DNA of 6,943 nt from an uncultured Collinsella sp. (GTDB lineage Bacteria; Actinomycetota; Coriobacteriia; Coriobacteriales; Coriobacteriaceae). A program made the translations under genes and the position numbers. Within the stretch, counting starts at the first letter, position 1. Every line of letters starts with the position of its first letter. Below are positions 1 to 6,459 of the stretch, piece by piece. Location of the stretch: assembly GCA_900554455.1 (NCBI GenBank), contig USHT01000057.1:1-6943 (forward strand), given 5' to 3'. The notes beneath the pieces are model-generated. The model saw only the letters and a list, made by a program, of their open reading frames with translations, did no database searches and was not told the origin of the DNA.

Positions 1-551
1 ACCGCGCAGTTGACCGGTACAAATCCATGCCAGAAATCCGCTTTATCTTCATAAATATTGTGCAGAATTGCTCTCAGCGCACAGCCGTGCGTTGCAATCA
101 GAATCGTTTTATCTTCATATTCCGGCTTTGCCGTTACTTCATCCCAGAACTCTTTTGTACGCTTACAGAGCTGCAGAATCGTCTCCCCGCCTTCTCCCGG
201 CACAAACGCAAACGGCTCGGTATAAAACTTCTGAAATTCCTCAATCGGCGTCGGAACCGCATAATTTTCCGGACGGCATCCGATTCCCTCCCAGTTTCCA
301 AAAGACAATTCTTCAATTCTGGCATCCTCAATTATCGGAACCTTTCTGCTGCCAAGCACGATCTCTGCCGTCTGTCTCGCCCGTGAAAGCGGACTCGTGA
401 TACATAAATCGAAGGGAATCTCTTTCATTCCTTCCGCTGTTTCTTGTGCCAGCCGGATTCCATTTTCATTTAATGGAATATCGGTCTGTCCCTGCATTTT
501 CCCTTCTACGTTCCATGACGTCTCACCGTGTCTGATAAAATATAAAACCAT
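1..551 (-). CDS. Histidine phosphatase family protein (phosphoglycerate-mutase-like), 3' end cut off by the window edge
   Basis: The minus strand from ATG at 551 reads open for 183 codons to the left edge with no stop, so the protein is partial; family members are about 200 residues long, so little is missing. The N-terminus carries the RHGET signature (residues 7-11), with His8 as the expected phospho-accepting residue and Arg7 beside it. SPLSRARQTAE (53-63) supplies the second phosphate-binding Arg, RIEELSFGNWEG (79-89) the acidic region, and ATHGCALR (153-160) the second catalytic His (155). It therefore belongs to the branch that includes phosphoglycerate mutase-like and alpha-ribazole phosphatases; the substrate cannot be told from this sequence. 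There is no signal peptide, so it should be cytoplasmic. AGAGAGG at 562-568 is a plausible but loosely spaced ribosome binding site. Codon use is AT-rich and unlike the genes right of 738, suggesting a Firmicutes-like source. Confidence 0.9.
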   Translation of the reverse strand, partial: MVLYFIRHGETSWNVEGKMQGQTDIPLNENGIRLAQETAEGMKEIPFDLCITSPLSRARQTAEIVLGSRKVPIIEDARIEELSFGNWEGIGCRPENYAVPTPIEEFQKFYTEPFAFVPGEGGETILQLCKRTKEFWDEVTAKPEYEDKTILIATHGCALRAILHNIYEDKADFWHGFVPVNCA

Positions 552-607
552 GTGCTGTAATCCTCTCTGCCTATACGGCTTATTTGCACTGTTGCGCATC
601 CTGACAG

Positions 608-639
608 AAAAAGCGCTTCGATTTCTCGAAGCGCTTTTT
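608..639. terminator. Strong bidirectional intrinsic terminator after tRNA-Leu
   Basis: A perfect 14-bp inverted repeat (608-621 with 626-639, built around AGCGCTTCGA) closes on a 4-base loop, TTTC on the plus strand. The outer five pairs are A-T on both sides, so either strand gives a GC-rich hairpin followed by a U run. It lies 5 bases past the 3' end of the minus-strand tRNA gene and 56 bases before the phosphatase start, so it should end the tRNA transcript and isolate the phosphatase gene. Confidence 0.9.
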
Positions 640-644
640 GTTCC

Positions 645-728
645 TGCAGGAAAAGAGACTTGAACTCTCATGGTATTGCTACCATACGGACCTGAACCGT
701 ACGCGTCTGCCAATTCCGCCACGCCCGC
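645..728 (-). tRNA. tRNA-Leu(CAG), possibly a hybrid gene
   Basis: The 84-nt minus-strand sequence folds as a class II tRNA. It has U8, a D-stem GCG/CGC, an anticodon stem TACGG/CCGTA with loop TTCAGGT (anticodon CAG at 692-694, reading CUG), a long variable arm TGGTA-GCAA-TACCA, a T-arm GAGAG-TTCAAGT-CTCTT and discriminator A73, all expected of leucine tRNA. CCA is not encoded; A73 is followed by GGAA. The acceptor stem is imperfect: GCGGGCG faces TTCCTGC, giving one C-U mismatch at pair 6-67, two G-U wobbles (pairs 3-70 and 7-66), and a further G-U at the base of the T-stem (49-65). Each half looks normal alone, which suggests that the 5' and 3' parts derive from different leucine tRNAs. 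It begins 9 nt after the tatD stop and is followed by a terminator. Confidence 0.9.
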
Positions 729-737
729 GTGCAGGAA

Positions 738-1688
738 TTAGAATAACGGAGCGCCACCGCGAACGCAAGAACTATTTTGAAAAAGTTTGCAGGCATTTTC
801 CCAAGCGGCACGCGCGATTGTTTCGGCGTCCTCACCAGTGCGATCGATACGGTCGTTAACCAGCGCGTTTGCCGTAATGGAGATCATTGCGGGCTCGCAT
901 TCAAGACCGCGGATGGGCTCCGGAGCCATATACGGGCAATCCGTCTCGAACAAAATTCGATCGAGTGGGGTTGCCGCAAATGCCTCGCGCACGTCGTCGT
1001 TGCGCTTAAAGGTGGCCGCACCACCATAGGCGATATAGCAGCCCAGCTCCACAAAGCGCTCCATCGTGGCGCGGTCCTCGCCAAAACAGTGCAGCACACA
1101 ACCGGCCTGGGGCACGCCCACCCCACGAAGCACGTTGTAGGCGTCCACGTGCGAGGTACGCTCCTGGTCCATGTCCTCGTGACGCAGATGCAGCTCCACC
1201 GGCACGTTACGACGCACGGCAAGCTCGAGCTGGCGCGCCATGCAGTCAATCTGCACGTTATGGGGTGCCGGCGCGATATCGTCGTCATAGTCCATGTGGT
1301 AGTCCAGACCGATTTCGCCAATACCGGCGCACAAAGGGTCATCAAGCGCAGCAACAACCTGCGCGTGAATGTCGTCGGTATAGTCCGGCGCGCCATACGG
1401 ATGCACGCCGGCAAGATACTTGATCTGCGGGATATCCTGCATCGGCAGAATTTCGCGCACGAGCCAGTCGCTATAGTCCGTCACGCTGCGCTTGTCGGCG
1501 ATGGGGTCGAAGACCGTCACCAACAGGTCGATGCCTGCCGCCTTGGCACGCACGAGTGTCTCGGGCACATCCTTGCCCCAGAACGAAAGCAGATGCGCAT
1601 GCGTGTCGGCAAGCGGTGCCAAGGGCACGGGGCAGGCGACCGTCTTCTTTTTCTTGGTAAACGTCACGCGTTCGGCATTAAGCGTCAT
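738..1688 (-). CDS. tatD: TatD family metal-dependent deoxyribonuclease/hydrolase
   Basis: The 316-residue protein has all landmarks of the TatD amidohydrolase-fold family, which uses divalent metals and includes 3'-5' exonucleases linked to DNA repair. In order: DTHAH (28-32, metal ligands His30 and His32), AGVHPY (93-98), GEIGLDY (124-130, Glu125), HNVQIDCMARQLELA (143-157), VELHLRH (164-170, His168), VLHCFGED (198-205, His200) and FETDCPYMAPEP (247-258, Asp250). It is cytoplasmic. The start at 1688 is preferred because GGGAGC (1695-1700) sits 6 bases upstream and homology begins soon after; a more upstream ATG at 1799 would overlap rsmA by 122 bp and adds arginine-rich shadow sequence. The chosen start overlaps the rsmA end by 11 bp, implying translational coupling. 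The family is usually near 260 residues; here there is an extra N-terminal stretch of about 25 and a short C-terminal tail after NACKLF whose DNA also holds the tRNA promoter. Confidence 0.93.
   Translation of the reverse strand: MTLNAERVTFTKKKKTVACPVPLAPLADTHAHLLSFWGKDVPETLVRAKAAGIDLLVTVFDPIADKRSVTDYSDWLVREILPMQDIPQIKYLAGVHPYGAPDYTDDIHAQVVAALDDPLCAGIGEIGLDYHMDYDDDIAPAPHNVQIDCMARQLELAVRRNVPVELHLRHEDMDQERTSHVDAYNVLRGVGVPQAGCVLHCFGEDRATMERFVELGCYIAYGGAATFKRNDDVREAFAATPLDRILFETDCPYMAPEPIRGLECEPAMISITANALVNDRIDRTGEDAETIARAAWENACKLFQNSSCVRGGAPLF
740..768 (-). promoter_or_regulatory. Candidate promoter of tRNA-Leu inside the 3' end of tatD
   Basis: On the minus strand TTGCGT (763-768) and TATTCT (740-745) match the -35 and -10 consensus at four of six positions each, with an exact 17-bp spacer. 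The -10 box shares a base with the tatD stop codon. Transcription would start about 7 bases further on, just before the mature tRNA 5' end at 728. The placement suits a short tRNA transcription unit, but no experimental signal backs it. Confidence 0.5.
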
Positions 1689-2538
1689 GGGAAAGCTCCC
1701 GAGCCAGGCACACAAAGTCGGCGACGCCGAGCGTCTCGGCGCGCGTGGTGGGTGCGATACCGCAAGCCTCAAAGGCGGCATCGAGCACGTCCTTGGCAAA
1801 GCCGTTGGCGCTCATGGAATTGCGGATGGTCTTGCGACGCTGAGCAAATGCAGCGTCAATCACGCGGGCCACAAATTCGCGATCGAGTCCTTCGGGCACC
1901 ACACCGTCAACACGGTCGATACGCACGACGGCCGAGTCCACGTGTGGCGCCGGCATAAAGCAACGCGGCGGCACCTCAAAGCGACCCGTTACCTGCGCAT
2001 ACAGGCCAAGCTTTGCCGTATAGCCGCCATAGGTCTTGTTGCCCGGCACTGCGGCAATGCGATCGGCAACCTCCTTTTGCACCATGACGACGGCACGCTT
2101 GAGCGCCGGCATCGTCTGGAAGAACTGCAGGATGATCGTCGCCGCCACGTTATAGGGCAGGTTCGCGACAAACACCGTCGGCTCACCGCCCGCAGCCTGC
2201 TCAATCTGCTCCGGCGTCACCTTGAGCGCGTCGCCCATGATAAAGCGGAAGTTGGCATAGTCGGCGGCGTGGGCATCGAGCACCGGCTCAAGCTCGGGAT
2301 CGGCCTCAATGGACGTAACGCACGCCGCTTCCTGCAGCAACGCAAGTGTCAACGTACCGCAACCTGGACCCACCTCGAGTACGCGCTCGTCACCTGCAAG
2401 CTCGGCAAGCTCGCAGATACGTTCGATCACATGATTGTCGATTAGAAAGTTCTGGCCCAGGCGATGCTTGGTCGCAAGGCCAAACTCCTCCAGCAGCTCC
2501 CTAGTTGCCGTGGGGTTTGCCAAAGGCGAAGTTGTCAT
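1678..2538 (-). CDS. rsmA: 16S rRNA (adenine(1518)-N6/adenine(1519)-N6)-dimethyltransferase
   Basis: RsmA (KsgA) transfers four methyl groups from S-adenosylmethionine to the two adjacent adenines in the last helix of 16S rRNA, a late small-subunit assembly step; loss gives kasugamycin resistance. The 286-residue protein has the family's usual length and motifs: LGQNFL (27-32), SAM motif I EVGPGCGTLT (55-64), the acidic end of the second strand IEAD (77-80), GDAL (102-105), catalytic NLPY (126-129), the C-terminal substrate motif beginning MPAPHVDS (195-202), and FAQRRKTIRN (231-240). The start is set by a near-perfect ribosome binding site AAGGAGG (2544-2550), 5 bases before ATG. It overlaps tatD by 11 bp. 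Upstream, a terminator-like hairpin separates it from metG, so its transcription depends on read-through or a promoter I could not identify. Confidence 0.97.
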   Translation of the reverse strand: MTTSPLANPTATRELLEEFGLATKHRLGQNFLIDNHVIERICELAELAGDERVLEVGPGCGTLTLALLQEAACVTSIEADPELEPVLDAHAADYANFRFIMGDALKVTPEQIEQAAGGEPTVFVANLPYNVAATIILQFFQTMPALKRAVVMVQKEVADRIAAVPGNKTYGGYTAKLGLYAQVTGRFEVPPRCFMPAPHVDSAVVRIDRVDGVVPEGLDREFVARVIDAAFAQRRKTIRNSMSANGFAKDVLDAAFEACGIAPTTRAETLGVADFVCLARELSHDA

Positions 2539-2570
2539 GGTTGCCTCCTTAGCATGATGGCGGCGTCTTG

Positions 2571-2606
2571 AAACAAAAGGGCATGGACCGTGGCGGCCAT
2601 GCCCTT
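2571..2606 (-). terminator. Probable intrinsic terminator after metG
   Basis: Arms AAGGGCATGG (2577-2586) and CCATGCCCTT (2597-2606) pair perfectly over 10 bp, and three more pairs (2588-2590 with 2594-2596) can form inside past a bulged A. On the minus strand the hairpin is followed by TTTTGTTT (2571-2578, partly inside the stem), a moderately good U tract. It lies 42 bases after the metG stop and 32 bases before the rsmA start, so it may act as a full or partial block between the two. Confidence 0.7.
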
Positions 2607-2648
2607 ACAGCTAAACAGCAAACTGCCGATATGGCGCTCGCGCGGTCT

Positions 2649-4250
2649 CTACGCCAGACGCGGGAACAGCGGATCGCCCTTCTCGACGGGCTGACCGCCG
2701 GCAAGCAGGCCCCAAGTGCAAATGTCCTTGAGGTCGTCGCTCGCGGCCTCGCCCTCACAGGACAGGCGGCGCAGGGCCTCGGCAGAGGTCTGAGGCATGA
2801 GCGGCATCAGCAGGTGAGCGGCAATGCGGATGGCCTCGAGCAGGTTGTAGATCACAAACGCCAGCTCGTCAGCCTTGGCCTCGTCCTTGGCAAGTGCCCA
2901 AGGCTCGGAGTCCTCAATGTAGTGGTTGGCGGCGTGGATGAGCTCCATGACCTCGTCCTTGGCTCCGCCGTAATCGAGCACGTCCATCTTGGCCATGTAG
3001 CGCTCGACCAGACCATCGGCAATCTTTGCCAGCGGGTTGTCGAACGCGTCGGCAGACGCCGGTTTAGCCGGGGCGCAGCCGTCAAAGTACTTTGCGCTCA
3101 TGTTGAGCGAGCGCGAAATGAGGTTGCCCCAGCTGTTGGCCAGATCGGCGTTGTAGACCTGCTCCATACGATCGAAGCTGATGGCGCCGTCGGTGCCGGG
3201 GACCACGTCGGTCATAAAGTAATAGCGGTAGCCCTCGACGCCCAGCATGTCGATAACATCCTGCGGAGCGATGGCGTTGCCACGGCTCTTGGACATCTTC
3301 TCGGCCTTGCCGGTCTCGGCATTGCGCACGGTCAGGAAGCCGTGGGCAAAGACGTGCTCGGGCAGGGCCTCGCCGATGGCCATGAGCATGGCGGGCCAAA
3401 TGACGCAGTGGAAGCGGATGATGTCCTTACCCACGATGTGGAACTGCGCGGGCCAGCGATAGGCCAGCTCGGCACGCGCCTCGTCGGTGTCGACACCGTA
3501 GCCGACGGCCGTCATATAGTTGAGCAGTGCATCGAACCACACATACGTCACGTGGCCCTCGTCAAACGGGACCTGAATGCCCCAGTCAAAGCTCGTGCGG
3601 CTCACGGATAGGTCGTTAAGGCCGCCCTCGACAAAGCTGCGAACCTCGTTCATGCGGAACGCAGGCTCGACAAAGTCGGGATGCTCGTCATAGAGCTTAA
3701 GCAGCTTGTCCTGGAAGGCGGAAAGCTTAAAGAAGTAGGACTCCTCCTGCACGCGCTCAAGCGGACGGTGGCAGTCGGGGCACAGGTGCTGGCCGACGCT
3801 GCCGTACTCCTCGTCGCCCTTCTGGACCTGCGTATCGGTAAAGTAGGTCTCGTCAGGCACGCAATACCAACCGTCGTAGCTGCCCTTATACAGGTAGCCG
3901 GACTCCTTCATGCGCTCCCACAGGTACTGCACGGCATGATGCTGGCGCGGCTCGGTGGTGCGGATGAAGTCGTCGTTGGAAATCTCGAGCTTGCTCCAAA
4001 GCTCCTTGAAGTGCGGGGCCTGGCTGTCGGTCCACTCCTGCGGCGTCATGCCATGCTTGGCTGCGGCCTCGGCGACCTTCTCGCCGTGCTCGTCCATGCC
4101 GGTCAGGAACTTGACGTTATAGCCGGCGGAGCGGCGATAGCGAGCCTGAACGTCGGCGATGATGGTGGAATAAGCCGTGCCCAGGTGCGGATCGGCGTTG
4201 ACGTAGTAGATGGGCGTCGTGATAAAGAACGAAGGCTTGCTTTGATCCAT
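2649..4250 (-). CDS. metG: Methionyl-tRNA synthetase
   Basis: This class I aminoacyl-tRNA synthetase joins methionine to tRNA(Met) using ATP in the cytoplasm. The 533-residue protein opens with ITTPIYYVNADPHLGT, whose HLGT (22-25) is the HIGH-equivalent ATP motif, and carries KMSKSRGN (318-325). In the connective domain, WYCVPDE (128-134) and CPDC (157-160) resemble the zinc knuckle; Asp133 stands where some relatives have a second Cys, so the metal site may be reduced. HIVGKDIIRFH (271-281) is the conserved core, and an alpha-helical anticodon-binding domain follows to the C-terminus. The protein ends there, without the extra C-terminal OB-fold tRNA-binding domain found in the longer forms of about 650 residues. 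The start is supported by GGAGGAC (4258-4264), 7 bases upstream. It follows rsmI by a 69-base gap without a terminator, so the two are probably co-transcribed. Confidence 0.97.
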   Translation of the reverse strand: MDQSKPSFFITTPIYYVNADPHLGTAYSTIIADVQARYRRSAGYNVKFLTGMDEHGEKVAEAAAKHGMTPQEWTDSQAPHFKELWSKLEISNDDFIRTTEPRQHHAVQYLWERMKESGYLYKGSYDGWYCVPDETYFTDTQVQKGDEEYGSVGQHLCPDCHRPLERVQEESYFFKLSAFQDKLLKLYDEHPDFVEPAFRMNEVRSFVEGGLNDLSVSRTSFDWGIQVPFDEGHVTYVWFDALLNYMTAVGYGVDTDEARAELAYRWPAQFHIVGKDIIRFHCVIWPAMLMAIGEALPEHVFAHGFLTVRNAETGKAEKMSKSRGNAIAPQDVIDMLGVEGYRYYFMTDVVPGTDGAISFDRMEQVYNADLANSWGNLISRSLNMSAKYFDGCAPAKPASADAFDNPLAKIADGLVERYMAKMDVLDYGGAKDEVMELIHAANHYIEDSEPWALAKDEAKADELAFVIYNLLEAIRIAAHLLMPLMPQTSAEALRRLSCEGEAASDDLKDICTWGLLAGGQPVEKGDPLFPRLA

Positions 4251-4319
4251 GGGGTTTGTCCTCCAGAAAAACGTTGCATACAGAGGATGATTCTAGCGCA
4301 AGGGCTGGATATCCTCCAT

Positions 4320-5198
4320 CTATTGCATATCGAGCACCATGGCATAGACATCGCGCTTGCGGCGCGAATACTTCTGAGACAGGCGCTTGGCCACCGCAGA
4401 CGCGGGCTCCCCCTCCTCGAGCGCGGCGCGGATATCCTCGCGCAGGGCCTCGTCGGGATCCGCTGCCGCGGCGCCAACCGGCACGATACCGGCCTCCTCA
4501 TCCTCGCTCGGCGGCGCGATGATCAGCGCAATCTCGCCCTTTACCTCGCCGCGAGCACACAGCTCCTCGGCAAGCTGGGCAGCGGGCCCGCGCAAGACCT
4601 CCTCGTGCAGCTTGGTGAGTTCGCGGCAGACGGCAACCTCACGCTGGGGAAAGACCTCCGCCACGGCCTCGAGCGTCGCCACGATGCGATGTGGAGACTC
4701 GTAGAAGATGAGTGCGCCGGGCACCACGGCAAGGCGCTGTAAACGGCGCACGCGGTCGCCGTGCTTTCGGCCCAAAAAGCCCTCGAAGAAAAAATGCTCG
4801 CAGGGAATGCCGGACGAAACGAGCGCCGTGACGCAAGCAGAGGGCCCGGGAATAACTTCAACGGGCACATCGGCCTCACGCGCCGCCTCGACCAGCGCCT
4901 GGCCGGGATCGGACACGCTCGGCATGCCGGCGTCCGAGGCAAAGGCGAGGGTCTCCCCCGCCAGCAGACGGTCGACCAGGCCGGCGGCGCGGCTGGCGAT
5001 CACATTCTCGTCGCAACGGACAAGCGGCTTGGAAATGCCCAGGTGCATCAGCAGCTTTGACGTCACGCGCGTGTCTTCGCAGCAAATGGCATCGGCGGCG
5101 GCAAACGCCTCGCCAACGCGCGGGGACAGGTCGCCCAGATTGCCGATGGGTGTGCCGACCACATAGAGTTTGCCCGTATGGGCGCTGTTTTGCGTCAT
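4320..5198 (-). CDS. rsmI: 16S rRNA (cytidine(1402)-2'-O)-methyltransferase
   Basis: RsmI uses S-adenosylmethionine to methylate the ribose of C1402 in the ribosomal decoding centre, helping accurate start-codon and frame selection. The 292 residues show the tetrapyrrole-methylase-like fold signatures: GTPIGNLGDLSPR (15-27), CEDTR (40-44), SDAGMPSVSDPG (88-99), IPGPSA (116-121), a central EGFLGRK (139-145), FYESPHR (165-171) and CRELTKLHEE (191-200). The C-terminal part, after an Ala/Asp/Glu-rich linker (about 230-262), ends in a helical region with KRLSQKYSRRKRDVY (271-285), usual for the family. The length is typical. The start lies only 6 bases after the stop of the upstream hydrolase, and the ribosome binding site (AATAGG region, about 5203-5208) overlaps that stop, so translation is probably coupled. 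Confidence 0.96.
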   Translation of the reverse strand: MTQNSAHTGKLYVVGTPIGNLGDLSPRVGEAFAAADAICCEDTRVTSKLLMHLGISKPLVRCDENVIASRAAGLVDRLLAGETLAFASDAGMPSVSDPGQALVEAAREADVPVEVIPGPSACVTALVSSGIPCEHFFFEGFLGRKHGDRVRRLQRLAVVPGALIFYESPHRIVATLEAVAEVFPQREVAVCRELTKLHEEVLRGPAAQLAEELCARGEVKGEIALIIAPPSEDEEAGIVPVGAAAADPDEALREDIRAALEEGEPASAVAKRLSQKYSRRKRDVYAMVLDMQ

Positions 5199-5204
5199 AT
5201 CAAC

Positions 5205-6266
5205 CTATTCAATCATGCCGCGCTCGAGCGTACCGAGCGCCGCGCGGGCGTCCCATGCTGCAATGCGCTTCTCGGTCTTCCACGTTTGGAAGAACCAACC
5301 GGCAGCCGGCGCAAACGAAGTCAGCTGGCTGGCGATAAACACGCGCTCGTAGGCATTGCGGCCCTCGGGCGTGACCGACGAGTTGGCAAAGATCGCCGCA
5401 CCCGACCATTCGCCCACCAGCACGGGGAACCCAGTCGAGATCGCTTCTTTAAGCTCGCGCTTGTTACGCGAAATCGCCGTCGTCAGCCCGCGGGGGCTCG
5501 TGATGTCGAGCGCATATTCGTCGCGGTAATGGTACAGGTGAAGGTCCATGTAGACGTTCTTGTACTTGGCGCCGCGCATAAAATGCTTCCACTCGCTGGG
5601 ATGCCCCGACGACGAGAAGACGACGATCTTATCCTCGGGCATATACGAACGGACGAGCTCGTAGGCATCGCGATAGAAATTGCGCAGGTAGTGGGCCGGA
5701 ATGCCATCCGTCATGGCAAAGAGACTCTTGCGGACACTCATCTGCGGCGTATCCAGCAGCTCAATGCCCAGCAGGCTCTCGGCCTCGCCGTAACGCTCGG
5801 CCAAGCGCTCGAGCACATCGAGTGCGACATGGCGGCCGTTAGTGGACGAATGCCACTCGGCAACAGCCTCCGGCGTGGTGGGCGAATCGTTGGAATCGCC
5901 CTGGCCACCGGGCACAGTCGCCAGATCAAGCAGCACGCGGATGTCGTACTTGGCAGCCCACTCAATTGCACGGTCGATGTAGTCGACAACCGAGATGTAG
6001 GACGCATCGGACTCCTGCGAGCCAAAGGCATACCAGGGCACCGGCAGACGCACGGCGTTGAGGCCGATTTGCGCCATGCGACGGAAATCGTCCTCGCTCA
6101 CAAACGTCTCGTAATGACGGCGCATGCGCTCGTTATAGGCGGCGGTGCCCATGGCCTCCTGCAGCTCGGCCGCGTTGGATGCACCGGTCGCCGCGTATAG
6201 CGACGGGGTCACCCAAGGCTCGGGAATAAACCAGCCAGAGAGATTAACGCCGAGTATCCTCTCCAT
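5205..6266 (-). CDS. GH5-like glycoside hydrolase (exo-1,3-beta-glucanase-like), acid/base residue apparently altered
   Basis: The 353-residue protein resembles the GH5 branch of fungal and bacterial exo-beta-1,3-glucanases: GVNLSGWFIPEPWVTPSLY (6-24), GLNAVRLPVPW (68-78, conserved Arg73), a helix with VLLDLATVPGGQGDSND (111-127) where relatives have DLHGAPGSQNG, DLHLYHY (241-247), nucleophile region VLVGEWSG (282-289, Glu286) and GWFFQTWKTE (323-332). The expected acid/base segment (LNEP-like) reads ELLDTP (169-174), so the catalytic Glu position appears to be Thr173. It may be inactive, altered, or use another acid; an alignment would settle this. There is no signal peptide or membrane segment, so it should act inside the cell on short or imported glucosides. 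The start at 6266 is chosen because homology begins at once and GGGGG (6272-6276) lies 5 bases upstream; a GTG one codon earlier is possible. The reading frame runs open to 6740, but that part is repeat DNA. Confidence 0.85.
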   Translation of the reverse strand: MERILGVNLSGWFIPEPWVTPSLYAATGASNAAELQEAMGTAAYNERMRRHYETFVSEDDFRRMAQIGLNAVRLPVPWYAFGSQESDASYISVVDYIDRAIEWAAKYDIRVLLDLATVPGGQGDSNDSPTTPEAVAEWHSSTNGRHVALDVLERLAERYGEAESLLGIELLDTPQMSVRKSLFAMTDGIPAHYLRNFYRDAYELVRSYMPEDKIVVFSSSGHPSEWKHFMRGAKYKNVYMDLHLYHYRDEYALDITSPRGLTTAISRNKRELKEAISTGFPVLVGEWSGAAIFANSSVTPEGRNAYERVFIASQLTSFAPAAGWFFQTWKTEKRIAAWDARAALGTLERGMIE

Positions 6267-6459
6267 CACTGCCCCCTTCGGATCGTGCAGGCCGAACCCG
6301 CATCGTATTGCATAGGATAAGTATCGTTTTGAGTATACCCGCGTGTGCGGACGGGCGACCGAACGGTCTGCAAAGTGACGCGAAAGTGGGAGGAATGTCT
6401 GAGCGGGCGGGCCCGAGATGGCGTGCCGAGATGTACATATGCGCCGGAGGTAGGCGGCC
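6267..6459 (-). promoter_or_regulatory. Leader of the hydrolase-rsmI-metG unit with a weak candidate promoter and a palindrome
   Basis: I see no gene in this stretch. On the minus strand TATACT (6332-6337) is a good -10 match, about 65 bases before the start codon, but the -35 position (around 6355-6360) has no clear consensus. A 12-bp palindrome, GACCG-AA-CGGTC (6357-6368), overlaps that -35 position and could be an operator. No terminator or known riboswitch was recognised. The region 6370-6459 is GC-rich and otherwise featureless. Confidence 0.35.

Noticed and set aside
27..400. Plus-strand open frames over the phosphatase region
   Set aside because: They are antisense shadows of the histidine phosphatase, which has clear catalytic motifs in the minus-strand frame.
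641..652. TTCCTGCAGGAA palindrome (includes an 8-base restriction site) as a cloning scar, and TGCAGGAA at 645-652 and 730-737 as att sites
   Set aside because: Part of the palindrome is the tRNA acceptor end itself. The 8-bp repeat flanking the tRNA is too short to support an attachment site, and no integrase is visible.
1686..1799. Upstream tatD start at 1799
   Set aside because: It would overlap rsmA by 122 bp and adds a low-quality Arg/Pro/Ser-rich stretch unlike TatD proteins; ATG at 1688 has a good ribosome binding site.
777..4742. Long plus-strand open frames opposite tatD, rsmA, metG and rsmI
   Set aside because: They are antisense frames typical of GC-rich DNA, with His/Arg/Val-rich translations and no recognisable domains.
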